A stretch of 64,000 nt of DNA from Chitinophaga rhizosphaerae (GTDB lineage: Bacteria > Bacteroidota > Bacteroidia > Chitinophagales > Chitinophagaceae), in contig NZ_RXLO01000014.1 of assembly GCF_003958645.1 (NCBI RefSeq), positions 32,933 through 96,932 on the forward strand. The letters run 5' to 3'. Below, piece by piece: positions 42,052 to 50,591 of this stretch. The notes below the pieces were generated by a model. That model saw only the letters and a list, made by a program, of their open reading frames with translations. It did no database searches and was not told the origin of the DNA. The position numbers and the translations under genes were made by a program. The first letter of the stretch is position 1. Each line of letters opens with the position of its first letter.

Positions 42052-43242
42052 ATGCAATTAGCAGAAAGATTAACGCGGATATCCGTTCCGCAAACCATCA
42101 GAATGGCCAAACTTAGCCGGGAACTGAAAGCCAAAGGCATTGACATTGTGGACCTCAGCATCGGAGAGCCCGATTTCGACACGCCGGAACACATCCGCGA
42201 GGCCGCCAAAAAAGCCATCGACGAAGGGTATACCCACTATACCCCGGTAGCCGGTTACCTCGACCTCAAGCAGGCCGTGGCCTATAAGCTCCAACGCGAT
42301 AATGGGCTGGAATACACCGCAGAACAGATCGTGGTGTCTACCGGCGCCAAACAATCCATCGCCAACGCCGTGCTCAGCATCGTGAACCCCGGCGATGAAG
42401 TGATCATCCCCACGCCTTACTGGGTCACCTATTCGGAATTGGTGAAACTCTGCCAGGGCGTCGTGAAATTCGTGCCCTGCGGCATCGAGAACAATTACAA
42501 AATCACGCCGCAGCAGCTGGAAGCCGCCATCACACCGCAAACCAAACTATTCATGTTCTCTTCCCCCTGCAACCCCACCGGTTCCGTGTACTCGCACGAC
42601 GAACTGAAAGGGCTGGCGGAAGTGTTCGAAAAACATCCGCAGATCTTCATCATTTCAGACGAGATCTACGAATATATCAACTACGTGGCGCCGCATACCA
42701 GCATCGCCACTTTCGGCACGCTGAAAAACCGTACGGTGATCATCAACGGCCTCAGTAAAGGCTTTGCGATGACCGGCTGGCGCCTCGGCTACCTGGCCGC
42801 CCCCGTTGAAATCGCCAAAGCGGCAGACATGGTGCAGAGCCAGTTCACCTCCGCCACCTGCTCCATCACCCAACGCTGCGCCATCACGGCGCTCCGCGGC
42901 CCGCTCGATACGGCGCAGGAAATGGTGAAAGCCTTCGGCGAACGCCGGGAATTCATCTTCGATGCCCTCAAAGGCATCCCCGGCCTGCACGTAAACCTGC
43001 CAGACGGTGCTTTCTACATGTTCCCCAACGTCAGCGGCTTCTTCGGGAAGCAATACGAAGGCGAACGCATCGAGAATGCGGACGATCTCTGCATGTTCCT
43101 CCTCCACAAAGCCAACGTGTCGGTGGTTTCCGGCGCGGCTTTCGAACAGCCGCAATGCATCCGTATTTCGTACGCTACCAGCCTCGACCGTATCCGGGAA
43201 GGCATGAAGCGGATGAAGGAATGGCTGGCTAAACTGCAATAA
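42052..43242 (+). CDS. aspC: PLP-dependent aminotransferase, aspartate type
   Basis: 396 residues of aminotransferase class I. Landmarks: DLSIGEPDFDTPEHI, STGAKQSIANAVL, IPTPYWVTYSELV, SPCNPTGSVYS, the Asp/Tyr block ISDEIYEYINY, and Schiff-base Lys236 in NGLSKGFAMTGWRLGY. The likely reaction is aspartate + 2-oxoglutarate to oxaloacetate + glutamate in the cytoplasm; some relatives act on prephenate, so specificity is inferred. The start at 42052 matches family length and follows the -7 box. Confidence 0.92.
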   Translation: MQLAERLTRISVPQTIRMAKLSRELKAKGIDIVDLSIGEPDFDTPEHIREAAKKAIDEGYTHYTPVAGYLDLKQAVAYKLQRDNGLEYTAEQIVVSTGAKQSIANAVLSIVNPGDEVIIPTPYWVTYSELVKLCQGVVKFVPCGIENNYKITPQQLEAAITPQTKLFMFSSPCNPTGSVYSHDELKGLAEVFEKHPQIFIISDEIYEYINYVAPHTSIATFGTLKNRTVIINGLSKGFAMTGWRLGYLAAPVEIAKAADMVQSQFTSATCSITQRCAITALRGPLDTAQEMVKAFGERREFIFDALKGIPGLHVNLPDGAFYMFPNVSGFFGKQYEGERIENADDLCMFLLHKANVSVVSGAAFEQPQCIRISYATSLDRIREGMKRMKEWLAKLQ

Positions 43243-43255
43243 ATTATGCTTCGAT

Positions 43256-43296
43256 AAGCACGAAGGCCCGGCGCTGATCGCCGGGCCTTCGTGCTT
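43256..43296. terminator. Bidirectional terminator between aspC and a convergent gene
   Basis: A perfect 18-bp stem (arms 43256-43273 and 43279-43296) with loop CTGAT. It abuts the stop codon of the minus-strand gene at 43297 directly and lies 14 bases after the aspC stop. Confidence 0.92.
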
Positions 43297-43947
43297 TTAT
43301 TGTACCGTATCTTTTTTGATGGTTGAAGACAGCGTATCGAGGTATTCCAGGTATCGCCGTTTGACGTACATCCCCAGATCATAGGCCGTTCCGTTGGCCA
43401 GCAGGTCTGCCGGTGGACGGGTCCTGTCCACAAACTCGTCGAGGCTGTCGCCCCGCAGCGGGATGAACCGTGCCACGGCCTCCGGGCTGTAATATTTCCG
43501 GAAGAACCCTTCCCGCTGCACTACCATAAGCCGCCGCCGGAAAGCATCGTTGCGGTTGTTCTTCCCGAACGAAAGCAGGTCTGAAATAGCCCCTACATCC
43601 AGCGCCAGACCTGCCACCTGGTGCTTCCGCCCGTCTGCCCCTTCTACCACGTTGCCTGGTTTGGTTTTATCGAACAGGAAAATGGAGCCCAGCTTCGGTT
43701 GCTGCACACCGCGCAGCAGGCGCTCCATTTCCAGCGAATCTTTCAGATAATTCTTCCCCCTTTTCGTGAAAGTCTTGAGTTGGATGAGCCGCATGGAATC
43801 GGCACTACGCCCGGGCACCGTGTCTGTCAAACTTAATTGCGGACGTACATACCCGGCATACGGAAATGCCGGTCTTTTCGGTGCTTCCTGCGCGGAAACA
43901 GCGGTGCAGTACATGGCGCCGCAAAGCGTTATCAGGCGGGGGTTCAT
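43297..43947 (-). CDS. Exported protein of unknown function
   Basis: 216 residues with a signal peptide (MNPRLITLCGAMYCTAVSAQ). It is rich in charged residues, with a central GRKHQVAGLALDVGAISDLLSFGKNNRNDAFRRRL and a C-terminal RRYLEYLDTL. I do not recognise it. It starts 24 bases after coaE and is probably the last gene of that transcript. No membrane segment or enzyme motif is visible. Confidence 0.7.
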   Translation of the reverse strand: MNPRLITLCGAMYCTAVSAQEAPKRPAFPYAGYVRPQLSLTDTVPGRSADSMRLIQLKTFTKRGKNYLKDSLEMERLLRGVQQPKLGSIFLFDKTKPGNVVEGADGRKHQVAGLALDVGAISDLLSFGKNNRNDAFRRRLMVVQREGFFRKYYSPEAVARFIPLRGDSLDEFVDRTRPPADLLANGTAYDLGMYVKRRYLEYLDTLSSTIKKDTVQ

Positions 43948-43971
43948 ACCCCGAAACTAACGGATGCCGTT

Positions 43972-44559
43972 CTAAGAAAAAGTTAAAAAAGTTTCGTGGA
44001 GGGCCAGCACCTGGGGGATGACCATTTGCTGTTCGTCGTTATACACCACATAATCGGCCAGTTTGCGCTTGATCTGCTCGTCGAGCTGCTTATGCATCCG
44101 GGCGATCACGGCGTTGCGGTCGGTATTGTCGCGCTGCATGACGCGTTTGATGCGGAGGGCTTCCGGGGCGTACACGGTGATCACTTTATCGACGTGGTGG
44201 AAAGATTCGGTTTCGAACATGAGTGCGGCTTCCTTGATCACGTAGGGGGCGTTCTGTTGCCGGGCCCAGTTTTCGGAATCGCGGATGGTGGCGGGGTGAA
44301 CGAGGGAATTGAGGATATCGAGTTCTTCCTTGTCGTGGAACACGATGTCGGCGATGTGTTTGCGGTTGAGGGATCCGTCGGGGAAATAGGCGGCGTCGCC
44401 GAAATGGCGGCGGACTTGTTCGGCGAGTTGGGGGTCGCGGACCATGATGTCTTTAGCGGCTTCGTCGGCATAATAAACGGGGATGCCGAGGAGGGCGAAG
44501 ATCTTCGCCACGGTGGTTTTTCCGGAGCCGATGCCGCCGGTGATTCCGATGATGCGCAT
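43972..44559 (-). CDS. coaE: Dephospho-CoA kinase
   Basis: 195 residues. Walker A GGIGSGKTT (8-16) and the CoA-binding YYADEAAKDIM and HPATI regions match CoaE. It phosphorylates dephospho-CoA at the 3'-hydroxyl, the last step of CoA synthesis, after CoaD at 19.4-19.8 kb. ATG 44559 is chosen; one three codons earlier is possible. It lies downstream of yajC, with a terminator between. Confidence 0.94.
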   Translation of the reverse strand: MRIIGITGGIGSGKTTVAKIFALLGIPVYYADEAAKDIMVRDPQLAEQVRRHFGDAAYFPDGSLNRKHIADIVFHDKEELDILNSLVHPATIRDSENWARQQNAPYVIKEAALMFETESFHHVDKVITVYAPEALRIKRVMQRDNTDRNAVIARMHKQLDEQIKRKLADYVVYNDEQQMVIPQVLALHETFLTFS

Positions 44560-44581
44560 GAAAAGCAAAATAATAAAAAAA

Positions 44582-44602
44582 GAGAAGGCCGGAAGCCTTC
44601 TC
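44582..44602 (-). terminator. Terminator after yajC
   Basis: An 8-bp stem (GAGAAGGC / GCCTTCTC) with a 5-base loop; seven T follow on the minus strand, running up to the coaE start. Confidence 0.65.
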
Positions 44603-44630
44603 CTGTGATGTTTCCGTAAAGTCCGGAAAA

Positions 44631-44990
44631 TTATTTGGCAGCATCGGCAGGTTTGTTCTGCGCGTTGGTGTATTCCATGCTGATGGCGGAACGTTCCATG
44701 GTGAAGAAGGTGCCGGGGCTCACTTCTACCTGAAGGGTGCCGTTGTCGTTGATTTTCTTCACTTTACCGTGGATACCGGCGATGGAAACTATTTTATCGC
44801 CTTCGCGGAGGCTATCGATGAACTGTTTCTGCGCTTTTGCCTTTTTGGTTTGCGGACGGATCATGAAGAGCCACATAACGAGGATCATGCCACCGAAGAA
44901 GATCATGCTGCCCCAGCCGCCCATGCCGCCGCCCTGTGCGCCGCCGGCGGGGGGCGTCATCAGGAATACGTTTGTTAAGAAGTTGTACAT
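44631..44990 (-). CDS. yajC: Preprotein translocase subunit YajC
   Basis: 119 residues: one membrane helix (SMIFFGGMILVMWLFMI) followed by the diagnostic RPQTKKAKAQKQFIDSLREGDKIVSIAGIHGKV. A Gly-rich N-terminal extension (TPPAGGAQGGGMGGWG) precedes the helix. YajC associates with SecDF. Its position in the nusB-DUF1573-yajC-coaE cluster is the usual Bacteroidota order. Confidence 0.95.
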   Translation of the reverse strand: MYNFLTNVFLMTPPAGGAQGGGMGGWGSMIFFGGMILVMWLFMIRPQTKKAKAQKQFIDSLREGDKIVSIAGIHGKVKKINDNGTLQVEVSPGTFFTMERSAISMEYTNAQNKPADAAK

Positions 44991-45026
44991 CTGTATGTGT
45001 TTATTTGATTTGAACGGTTAAAGTTA

Positions 45027-45476
45027 CTATTTCTTTGCCACGATCTCCGCGGTAATACGCGGGCCTGTGTTGGCGGCAGGTTCGGTGTTGGCTTCGATGA
45101 AGATTTCCTTTTCGGTGTACCCTTCCGGTCGGCCTTTGGAATCGAATTTCACCTGGATGTAAGCGGAATCGCCGGGGCGGATGGGCGCTTTGGGCCATTC
45201 CGGGATGGTGCATCCGCAGGAGGCCTCGGCGCGGGTGATCAGCAGGTCGCTGCCGCCGATATTCTTGAACTTGAACGAATATTCCACCACTTCGCCGGCC
45301 ACGATCTTGCCGAAATGGTGCACCTGCTTCTCGAAAGAGATGACGGGTTTGGCACCTGCCGGGGTGTTTTTAACCACAGAGGGGCTGTCGGCCGGCGCTT
45401 TGCTGCCGCTTTGGCTGTTGTTACAGGCGCCGAGTGCGAGCACGGCGGCTAAAATGGCGGGAAAAGTCGCTTTCAT
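45027..45476 (-). CDS. DUF1573 lipoprotein
   Basis: 149 residues with a lipoprotein signal (lipobox LGAC). The Ig-like DUF1573 core is clear: VVEYSFKFKNIGGSDLLI, EASCGCTIPEWPK (the recurring SCGCT) and GDSAYIQVKFDSKGR. It lies 6 bases after nusB, so it is co-transcribed. It is anchored in a membrane and faces the periplasm; its function is not known. Confidence 0.9.
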   Translation of the reverse strand: MKATFPAILAAVLALGACNNSQSGSKAPADSPSVVKNTPAGAKPVISFEKQVHHFGKIVAGEVVEYSFKFKNIGGSDLLITRAEASCGCTIPEWPKAPIRPGDSAYIQVKFDSKGRPEGYTEKEIFIEANTEPAANTGPRITAEIVAKK

Positions 45477-45482
45477 GGTCGT

Positions 45483-46412
45483 TTATTTACGGTTACGGTC
45501 CGTTTTCTCGATCAGGTTAGCCTGGGTGAGATCTTTTAGGATATTATCGAGGATGCCGTTGACGAACTGCCCGCTTTGCGGCGTGGAGTAGGCTTTGGCC
45601 AGGTCGATATACTCGTTGATGGTCACTTTCGTGGGAATGGTAGGGAAATAGAGGAATTCGCAGACGCCCATTTCCATCAGCAGCATGTCTACCGAGGCGA
45701 TGCGCTCGGGGTCCCAGTTCTGGAGTTTGGGCCGGATGAGCTCCAGGCAATAATCCTTTTTATTGAGGACCGTGCTGAGGAGATCGCGGGCGTATTCCAG
45801 TTTTTCGCGGCTGATAAGCTGGAGGAAGTTGAAGAGCTGGGGCTTGGAGAGGTAATTGCCTACCAGGATGCCCATCATGTCTGCATCATCGCCCCAATGT
45901 AGGAAATTGTCTTCCATGTGCTGGATGAACAGCTCGTTTTTCTCCAGTATATCGGAAAAGATGAATTCTACGATGTGTTTTTCGGAGGCTTTGTCGCGCG
46001 AGGGGGTGGCGATGTATGTTTTATAAGCTTCCGTTTCGGTGAGCTGGTTGTAGAGTTTGCGGGTGAGATCGGCGTCTTCCAGCCGGCGGAGCTTCCAGGT
46101 GTCCATGTTCACGAGGAACCCTTTGTCGTTCAGTACCTGGAACACGAAATCGTTCCCTGCCACCTTGGTGTTCACGACGAGGTCTTCTGCGCTGGGCAGG
46201 TGTTTGGAAGCCCGCTGCTGCGCGTCCGTCTCCGCATACTGGGCCACGCGGGCCATAGAGTACAGGAGATAGGTGAATACCTGGCACGTCTGGTCCAGTT
46301 TCTCATTCAGCAAACTCATGGCAGTGCCCGGTTTCACCGTTTCCTGCTCCATGGTGTCCATGGCATACAGAGTTTGCATTACTTTTACCCGGATATTTCT
46401 TCTACTGATCAT
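45483..46412 (-). CDS. nusB: Transcription antitermination protein NusB
   Basis: 309 residues, about twice the enterobacterial length. It begins MISRRNIRVKVMQTLYAMD, as NusB does, and the conserved RNA/S10-binding C-terminal part has LLMEMGVCEFLYFPTIPTKVTINEYIDLAKAYSTPQSGQFVNGILDNI. The extra central helical region is typical of the Bacteroidota form. It takes part in rRNA antitermination. It heads the nusB-DUF1573-yajC-coaE cluster. Confidence 0.93.
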   Translation of the reverse strand: MISRRNIRVKVMQTLYAMDTMEQETVKPGTAMSLLNEKLDQTCQVFTYLLYSMARVAQYAETDAQQRASKHLPSAEDLVVNTKVAGNDFVFQVLNDKGFLVNMDTWKLRRLEDADLTRKLYNQLTETEAYKTYIATPSRDKASEKHIVEFIFSDILEKNELFIQHMEDNFLHWGDDADMMGILVGNYLSKPQLFNFLQLISREKLEYARDLLSTVLNKKDYCLELIRPKLQNWDPERIASVDMLLMEMGVCEFLYFPTIPTKVTINEYIDLAKAYSTPQSGQFVNGILDNILKDLTQANLIEKTDRNRK

Positions 46413-46542
46413 GTGTACGCTTAGGAAAATGGCCGCAAATCTACTGTTTTACAGCGACTTTATAAAAAATACTTCCGGCTCCCTCCCCGGGGCTGCCGCA
46501 AACTGCCATCTGCGGGGGGCTGACAGGTCAAAAATGAAAAAA

Positions 46543-46583
46543 TGTCATTTTCTGGCGGTGCCGTTTTAAAATAATTATCTTTG
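46543..46583 (+). promoter_or_regulatory. groES promoter with heat-shock-like motif
   Basis: The -7 box TATCTTTG is at 46576-46583. Just upstream, TGTCATTTTCTGGCG (46543-46557) shares TGTCATTTT with the repeats upstream of hsp20 and would overlap the -33 region. No CIRCE element is seen. The leader to the groES ATG is about 110 bases. Confidence 0.5.
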
Positions 46584-46699
46584 GAACCTGAAAATTTGAC
46601 CCGAAATCCGTTTGGCACAATCTCTGTCAGGAGAACAACCGCCGGATTTCCGGCAAACAGGATCATTTATAAACTCATCTTTTTAAAAATAGAATCAAA

Positions 46700-46984
46700 A
46701 TGGCTAAAAGCAAATTGAGTATCAAACCTCTGGCAGACAGGGTGATCGTAAAACCCGCAGCAGCTGAAGAAAAAACCGCAGGCGGCATCATCATCCCCGA
46801 CACGGCTAAAGAAAAACCGCAACGCGGAACGGTGGTAGCAGCCGGCCCCGGTAAAAAAGATGAACCCGTGAGCGTGAAAGTAGGTGACACCGTGCTGTAC
46901 GGCAAGTACTCCGGTACCGAAATCAGCCTCGAAGGAGAAGACTACTTGATCATGCGCGAATCCGACATCCTGGCTGTGGTATAA
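46700..46984 (+). CDS. groES: Co-chaperonin GroES
   Basis: 94 residues. IKPLADRVIVKPAAAEEKTAGGIIIPDTAKEKPQRGTVVAAGPG holds the mobile loop (GGIIIPD) that docks to GroEL. The small roof hairpin is also present. It is followed after 48 bases by groL in one operon. Confidence 0.97.
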   Translation: MAKSKLSIKPLADRVIVKPAAAEEKTAGGIIIPDTAKEKPQRGTVVAAGPGKKDEPVSVKVGDTVLYGKYSGTEISLEGEDYLIMRESDILAVV

Positions 46985-47032
46985 TCCAGCCCTGAATTTT
47001 AACCTTCACGACCAAAGAAAATTTATACGACT

Positions 47033-48670
47033 ATGGCAAAGCAAATATTCTTTAATACCGACGCCCGCAACAAAATGAAGAAAGGCGTCGACACCCTGGC
47101 AAACGCGGTTAAGGTAACCCTCGGCCCCAAAGGCCGTAACGTAGTGATCGAAAAGAAATTCGGCGCTCCCGGCGTAACCAAGGACGGTGTTACGGTAGCT
47201 AAAGAAATCGAATTGGAAGACCCCATCGAGAACATGGGCGCTCAAATGGTGAAGGAAGTTGCTTCCAAAACCGCTGACATCGCCGGCGACGGTACCACTA
47301 CCGCCACCGTGCTGGCCCAGGCCATCATCGGCGAAGGCCTCAAAAACGTAGCCGCAGGCGCCAACCCCATGGACCTGAAACGCGGTATCGACAAAGCCGT
47401 GAAAGCCGTGGTGGAAAACCTGAAAAAACAATCCGAAAAAGTTGGCAACGACAATAAAAAGATCGAACAGGTAGCCGCTATCTCCGCCAACAACGACAGC
47501 GAGATCGGTAAACTGATCGCCGAAGCCATGCGCAAAGTGACCAAAGACGGCGTTATCACCGTTGAGGAAGCGAAAGGCACCGAAACCACCGTAGAAGTGG
47601 TAGAAGGGATGCAGTTCGACCGTGGTTACCTCTCCCCCTACTTCATCACCAACAGCGAAAAAATGCAGGCCGAGCTGCAGAACCCTTACATCCTGATCTA
47701 CGACAAGAAGATCAGCACCATGAAGGACATCCTGCACATCCTCGAGAAAGTGGCCCAGCAAGGCGCTCCCCTCGTGATCATCTCTGAAGACCTCGAAGGC
47801 GAAGCACTGGCTACCCTGGTGGTAAACAAACTCCGTGGCACCCTGAAAGTAGCCGCCGTGAAAGCCCCCGGCTTCGGCGACCGCCGTAAGGAAATGCTGC
47901 AGGACATCGCTACCCTCACTGCAGGCGTGGTAATCTCCGAAGAACAGGGTTACAAACTGGAAAACGCCGACCTGACTTACCTCGGCCGCGCTGAATCCGT
48001 AACCATCGATAAAGACAACACCACCGTTGTAGGCGGTAAAGGCAAGAAAGCCGATATCCAGGCCCGCATCAACCAGATCAAGTCCCAGATCGAGGTAACT
48101 ACCTCCGACTACGATCGTGAGAAACTGCAGGAACGCCTGGCCAAACTGAGCGGCGGTGTAGCCGTACTCTACGTTGGCGCTGCCACCGAAGTGGAAATGA
48201 AAGAGAAGAAAGACCGTGTAGACGACGCCCTGCACGCAACCCGCGCTGCCGTTGAAGAAGGCATCGTTGCAGGTGGCGGTGTAGCGTTCATCCGCGCGAT
48301 CGAAGGCCTCGAAAAAATCAAAGGCGAGAACGAAGATGAACTGACCGGTATCGCTATCGTTAAACGCGCGATCGAGGAGCCCCTCCGTCAGATCACCGCG
48401 AACGCAGGCATCGAAGGTTCCATCGTGGTACAGAAAGTTAAAGAAGGTAAAGGCGACTTCGGTTTCAACGCCCGCACCGAAACTTACGAGAAAATGCTGG
48501 CTGCCGGCGTAATCGACCCCACCAAGGTTGCCCGCATCGCCCTGGAAAACGCCGCATCCATCGCTGGTATGCTGCTGACCACCGAATGCGTGATCGCCGA
48601 CAAACCCGAACCGAAATCCGCTGCTCCCGCAATGCCGGGCGGCGGTCATGGCATGGGCATGGATTACTGA
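47033..48670 (+). CDS. groL: Chaperonin GroEL
   Basis: 545 residues. ATP-binding GPKGRNVVIEKKFGAPGVTKDGVTVAKEI and AGDGTTTATVLAQAI, an intermediate hinge, and VAGGGVAFIRAIEGLE mark the complete equatorial domain. The C-terminus ends in a Gly/Met tail (GGGHGMGMDY). It folds proteins in an ATP-driven 14-mer. Only one groL is in the window. The minus strand is open along most of the gene, but this is a codon-usage shadow. Confidence 0.98.
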   Translation: MAKQIFFNTDARNKMKKGVDTLANAVKVTLGPKGRNVVIEKKFGAPGVTKDGVTVAKEIELEDPIENMGAQMVKEVASKTADIAGDGTTTATVLAQAIIGEGLKNVAAGANPMDLKRGIDKAVKAVVENLKKQSEKVGNDNKKIEQVAAISANNDSEIGKLIAEAMRKVTKDGVITVEEAKGTETTVEVVEGMQFDRGYLSPYFITNSEKMQAELQNPYILIYDKKISTMKDILHILEKVAQQGAPLVIISEDLEGEALATLVVNKLRGTLKVAAVKAPGFGDRRKEMLQDIATLTAGVVISEEQGYKLENADLTYLGRAESVTIDKDNTTVVGGKGKKADIQARINQIKSQIEVTTSDYDREKLQERLAKLSGGVAVLYVGAATEVEMKEKKDRVDDALHATRAAVEEGIVAGGGVAFIRAIEGLEKIKGENEDELTGIAIVKRAIEEPLRQITANAGIEGSIVVQKVKEGKGDFGFNARTETYEKMLAAGVIDPTKVARIALENAASIAGMLLTTECVIADKPEPKSAAPAMPGGGHGMGMDY

Positions 48671-48695
48671 TCCAACCCGTTCCGGAAATATTCCC

Positions 48696-48731
48696 ATCCC
48701 GTCCCTGCGCTTTTGCCGGGACGGGATTTTT
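48696..48731 (+). terminator. groESL terminator
   Basis: A 10-bp stem (ATCCCGTCCC / GGGACGGGAT) with a 12-base loop, then five T, 25 bases after the groL stop. Confidence 0.85.
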
Positions 48732-48786
48732 GTATATTGTAACATTCCGGTGCCCGGCGCCGTTTAAGGTTAAAATCGCATACCCG

Positions 48787-49314
48787 ATGCTGTTGATTAA
48801 AGGATTCCGATTCCGATATGTGCTGGCCGCCTTGTGCCTCGTGGCGCTGGCAGGAGCGATGGCGGGCTGTGCCAAAGAGTCGCTCGAAGGCCAGGCCAGA
48901 TTCGCGGACGATGTTTCCAGGGACATGGAAACCGTGCGTACCTGGCTCATCCAGCATAAAAAAGATTCCGGCACCGTGCTCCACCCGAGCGGGATCATTT
49001 ACAAGATCATGGATGAAGGCGATCATTCGGATACCATCGGCCTGGAAGAAATCCCGGTAGTGACGTTTACCCGCCGGCTGTTCCCGACCGAACAGATCGT
49101 GGAAGCGGCTCCCCTCCCTACTTCGTTCGACAATCGCAAATTGAAAGATCATATTCCCGGCTGGCGAATCGGCCTTCCCCTTATCTCGAAAGGCGGCCGC
49201 ATCCTCATGTACATCCCGGCACGGCTGGCATTCGCCAACATCGGCATCCCCGGAATAATCCCGCCGAATTCCATCCTCATCTGCGACGTCACCTTAATCG
49301 ATATCAGAAAATAA
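48787..49314 (+). CDS. FKBP-type peptidyl-prolyl isomerase lipoprotein
   Basis: 175 residues with a lipoprotein signal (lipobox MAGC). The C-terminal FKBP domain is recognisable by WRIGLPLISKGGRILMYIPARLAFANIGIPGIIPPNSILICDVTLIDI; the N-terminal strands are diverged (VTFTRRLFPTEQIVEA in place of the usual YTGxLxDGxxFDSS), so isomerase activity is doubtful. It is followed after 12 bases by a second FKBP gene and they look like a tandem duplicate. ATG 48787 is chosen for the signal peptide. Confidence 0.82.
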   Translation: MLLIKGFRFRYVLAALCLVALAGAMAGCAKESLEGQARFADDVSRDMETVRTWLIQHKKDSGTVLHPSGIIYKIMDEGDHSDTIGLEEIPVVTFTRRLFPTEQIVEAAPLPTSFDNRKLKDHIPGWRIGLPLISKGGRILMYIPARLAFANIGIPGIIPPNSILICDVTLIDIRK

Positions 49315-49326
49315 CCATTCAACAGT

Positions 49327-49827
49327 ATGAAGAAAATTTACCTTGGCCTGATCGCCCTGGCCGGCATCACCCTGGCCGTAGCCTGCAAGAAAGATAAAGA
49401 CGACCAACCGCCTTACGACTATGCCAAACAGGCTGCCATCGATGAACAGACCATCAAGGATTATATCGCCAATAACAACCTGACCGGCTTTCAGCGCGAT
49501 ACGACCGGGGTATACTGGAAAGTGCTGCAGAACGGTGAAGGCGGTGATACCATCAAGCTGACCGACCGTTTCAACATCTCCTATAAAGGATGGCTGCTGA
49601 ATGGCACCCGGTTCGATTCCACCAACAACACGACCTTCGACGACGTGCGCCTCGGCACCAACGGCCTCATTCCCGGTTTCAAAGTAGGCTTGCAGAAAAC
49701 GACCAAGAAAGGGAAAGTGCTGTATTTCATTCCTTCCGTGCTGGGATACCGCAATGCCGACCGCGGGACCATCCCGCCGAACAGCGTGCTGAAGTTCGAA
49801 GTAACCCTGAACAACTATTACTATTGA
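49327..49827 (+). CDS. FKBP-type peptidyl-prolyl isomerase lipoprotein
   Basis: 166 residues with a lipoprotein signal (LAVAC). The FKBP core is better conserved than in its neighbour: FNISYKGWLLNGTRFDST, LIPGFKVGLQKTTKKGKVLYFIPSVLGYRNADRGTIPPNSVLKFEVTL. It probably assists folding of periplasmic or surface proteins. The similarity to gliding-motility PPIases of Bacteroidota (GldI type) is only general. It forms an operon with the previous gene. Confidence 0.88.
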   Translation: MKKIYLGLIALAGITLAVACKKDKDDQPPYDYAKQAAIDEQTIKDYIANNNLTGFQRDTTGVYWKVLQNGEGGDTIKLTDRFNISYKGWLLNGTRFDSTNNTTFDDVRLGTNGLIPGFKVGLQKTTKKGKVLYFIPSVLGYRNADRGTIPPNSVLKFEVTLNNYYY

Positions 49828-49855
49828 TCCGGTAACATTCCCGGTTAAACATTTC

Positions 49856-49890
49856 ATGCCCGCCCGGTTACGACCGGGGCGGGCATTTTT
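49856..49890 (+). terminator. Terminator of the FKBP pair
   Basis: A 13-bp stem with one bulged C (ATGCCCGCCC / GGGCGGGCAT) and a T-run, 28 bases after the stop. Confidence 0.85.
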
Positions 49891-49964
49891 CATTCCGCGG
49901 AATTTGTAGTACTTTTAGAAAGACCACTATCTAACGCTTTTATTCCGGTACTATTCCCGTCGGC

Positions 49965-50540
49965 ATGCAACGATCGCCCGTTCATATGGCCCCTTCCGTA
50001 ATGCAGGAACACCGGTTCCTGGAGGTTTTCCGTGACCAGGAGGCCCGCCTCTTCGCGCTGGCCCTGCGCATGACCAAATCCACCGAATTTGCGCAAGACC
50101 TCGTGCAGGAAACTTTCCTCAAACTCTGGGAACACCGCGAGCAAATGCCCGACATCCGCAACATGGACGCCTGGCTGTACCGCGTGATGGAAAACAGGCT
50201 GATGGACTTCCTCCGAAAAGCTGCGGCCGACGAACGGCTACGGGAGCGGATATGGAGCGCCCTGGCCCAGGAGCCCCCTTCCCCCGCTACCATCACCGAA
50301 GCCCGGGAATACCACACCCTCGTTTCCAAAGCCATCGACCAGCTGCCGCCCCAACGCCGGCTCATTTACCGCCTCAACCGCGAAGAAGGCATGAGCTACC
50401 TCGAGATCGCCGATGAACTGAAGATATCCCGCCACACCGTCAAAAACCAGCTGTCTTCCGCACTCCAGGCCATCCGCGCCTTTCTCGTCAAAACCTCCGG
50501 GCCGCTGTCTATCCTCCTAACTTTTTTTTATTTCCGATAG
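49965..50540 (+). CDS. ECF sigma factor, FecI type
   Basis: 191 residues. Region 2 includes FRDQEARLFALALRM and TEFAQDLVQETFLKLWEHRE; region 4 includes LPPQRRLIYRLNREEGMSYLEIADELKISRHTVKNQLSSAL. It is followed by FecR and SusC/SusD, the standard arrangement in which a SusC signal through FecR releases this sigma to express the transport genes (established for the family). ATG 49986 is an alternative start. A box AGTACTTTTA upstream (49908-49917) recurs before another sigma gene remnant at 63.8 kb. Confidence 0.93.
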   Translation: MQRSPVHMAPSVMQEHRFLEVFRDQEARLFALALRMTKSTEFAQDLVQETFLKLWEHREQMPDIRNMDAWLYRVMENRLMDFLRKAAADERLRERIWSALAQEPPSPATITEAREYHTLVSKAIDQLPPQRRLIYRLNREEGMSYLEIADELKISRHTVKNQLSSALQAIRAFLVKTSGPLSILLTFFYFR

Positions 50541-50591
50541 GAACATTTCCCCGCTGCTCCGTCTTCCTACCATATACACCCCATTCTACGT

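Noticed and set aside
47006..48745. A 579-codon open frame on the minus strand opposite groL.
   Set aside because: A known artefact of strong codon bias in groL; the composition is unnatural (Phe/Gly/His rich).
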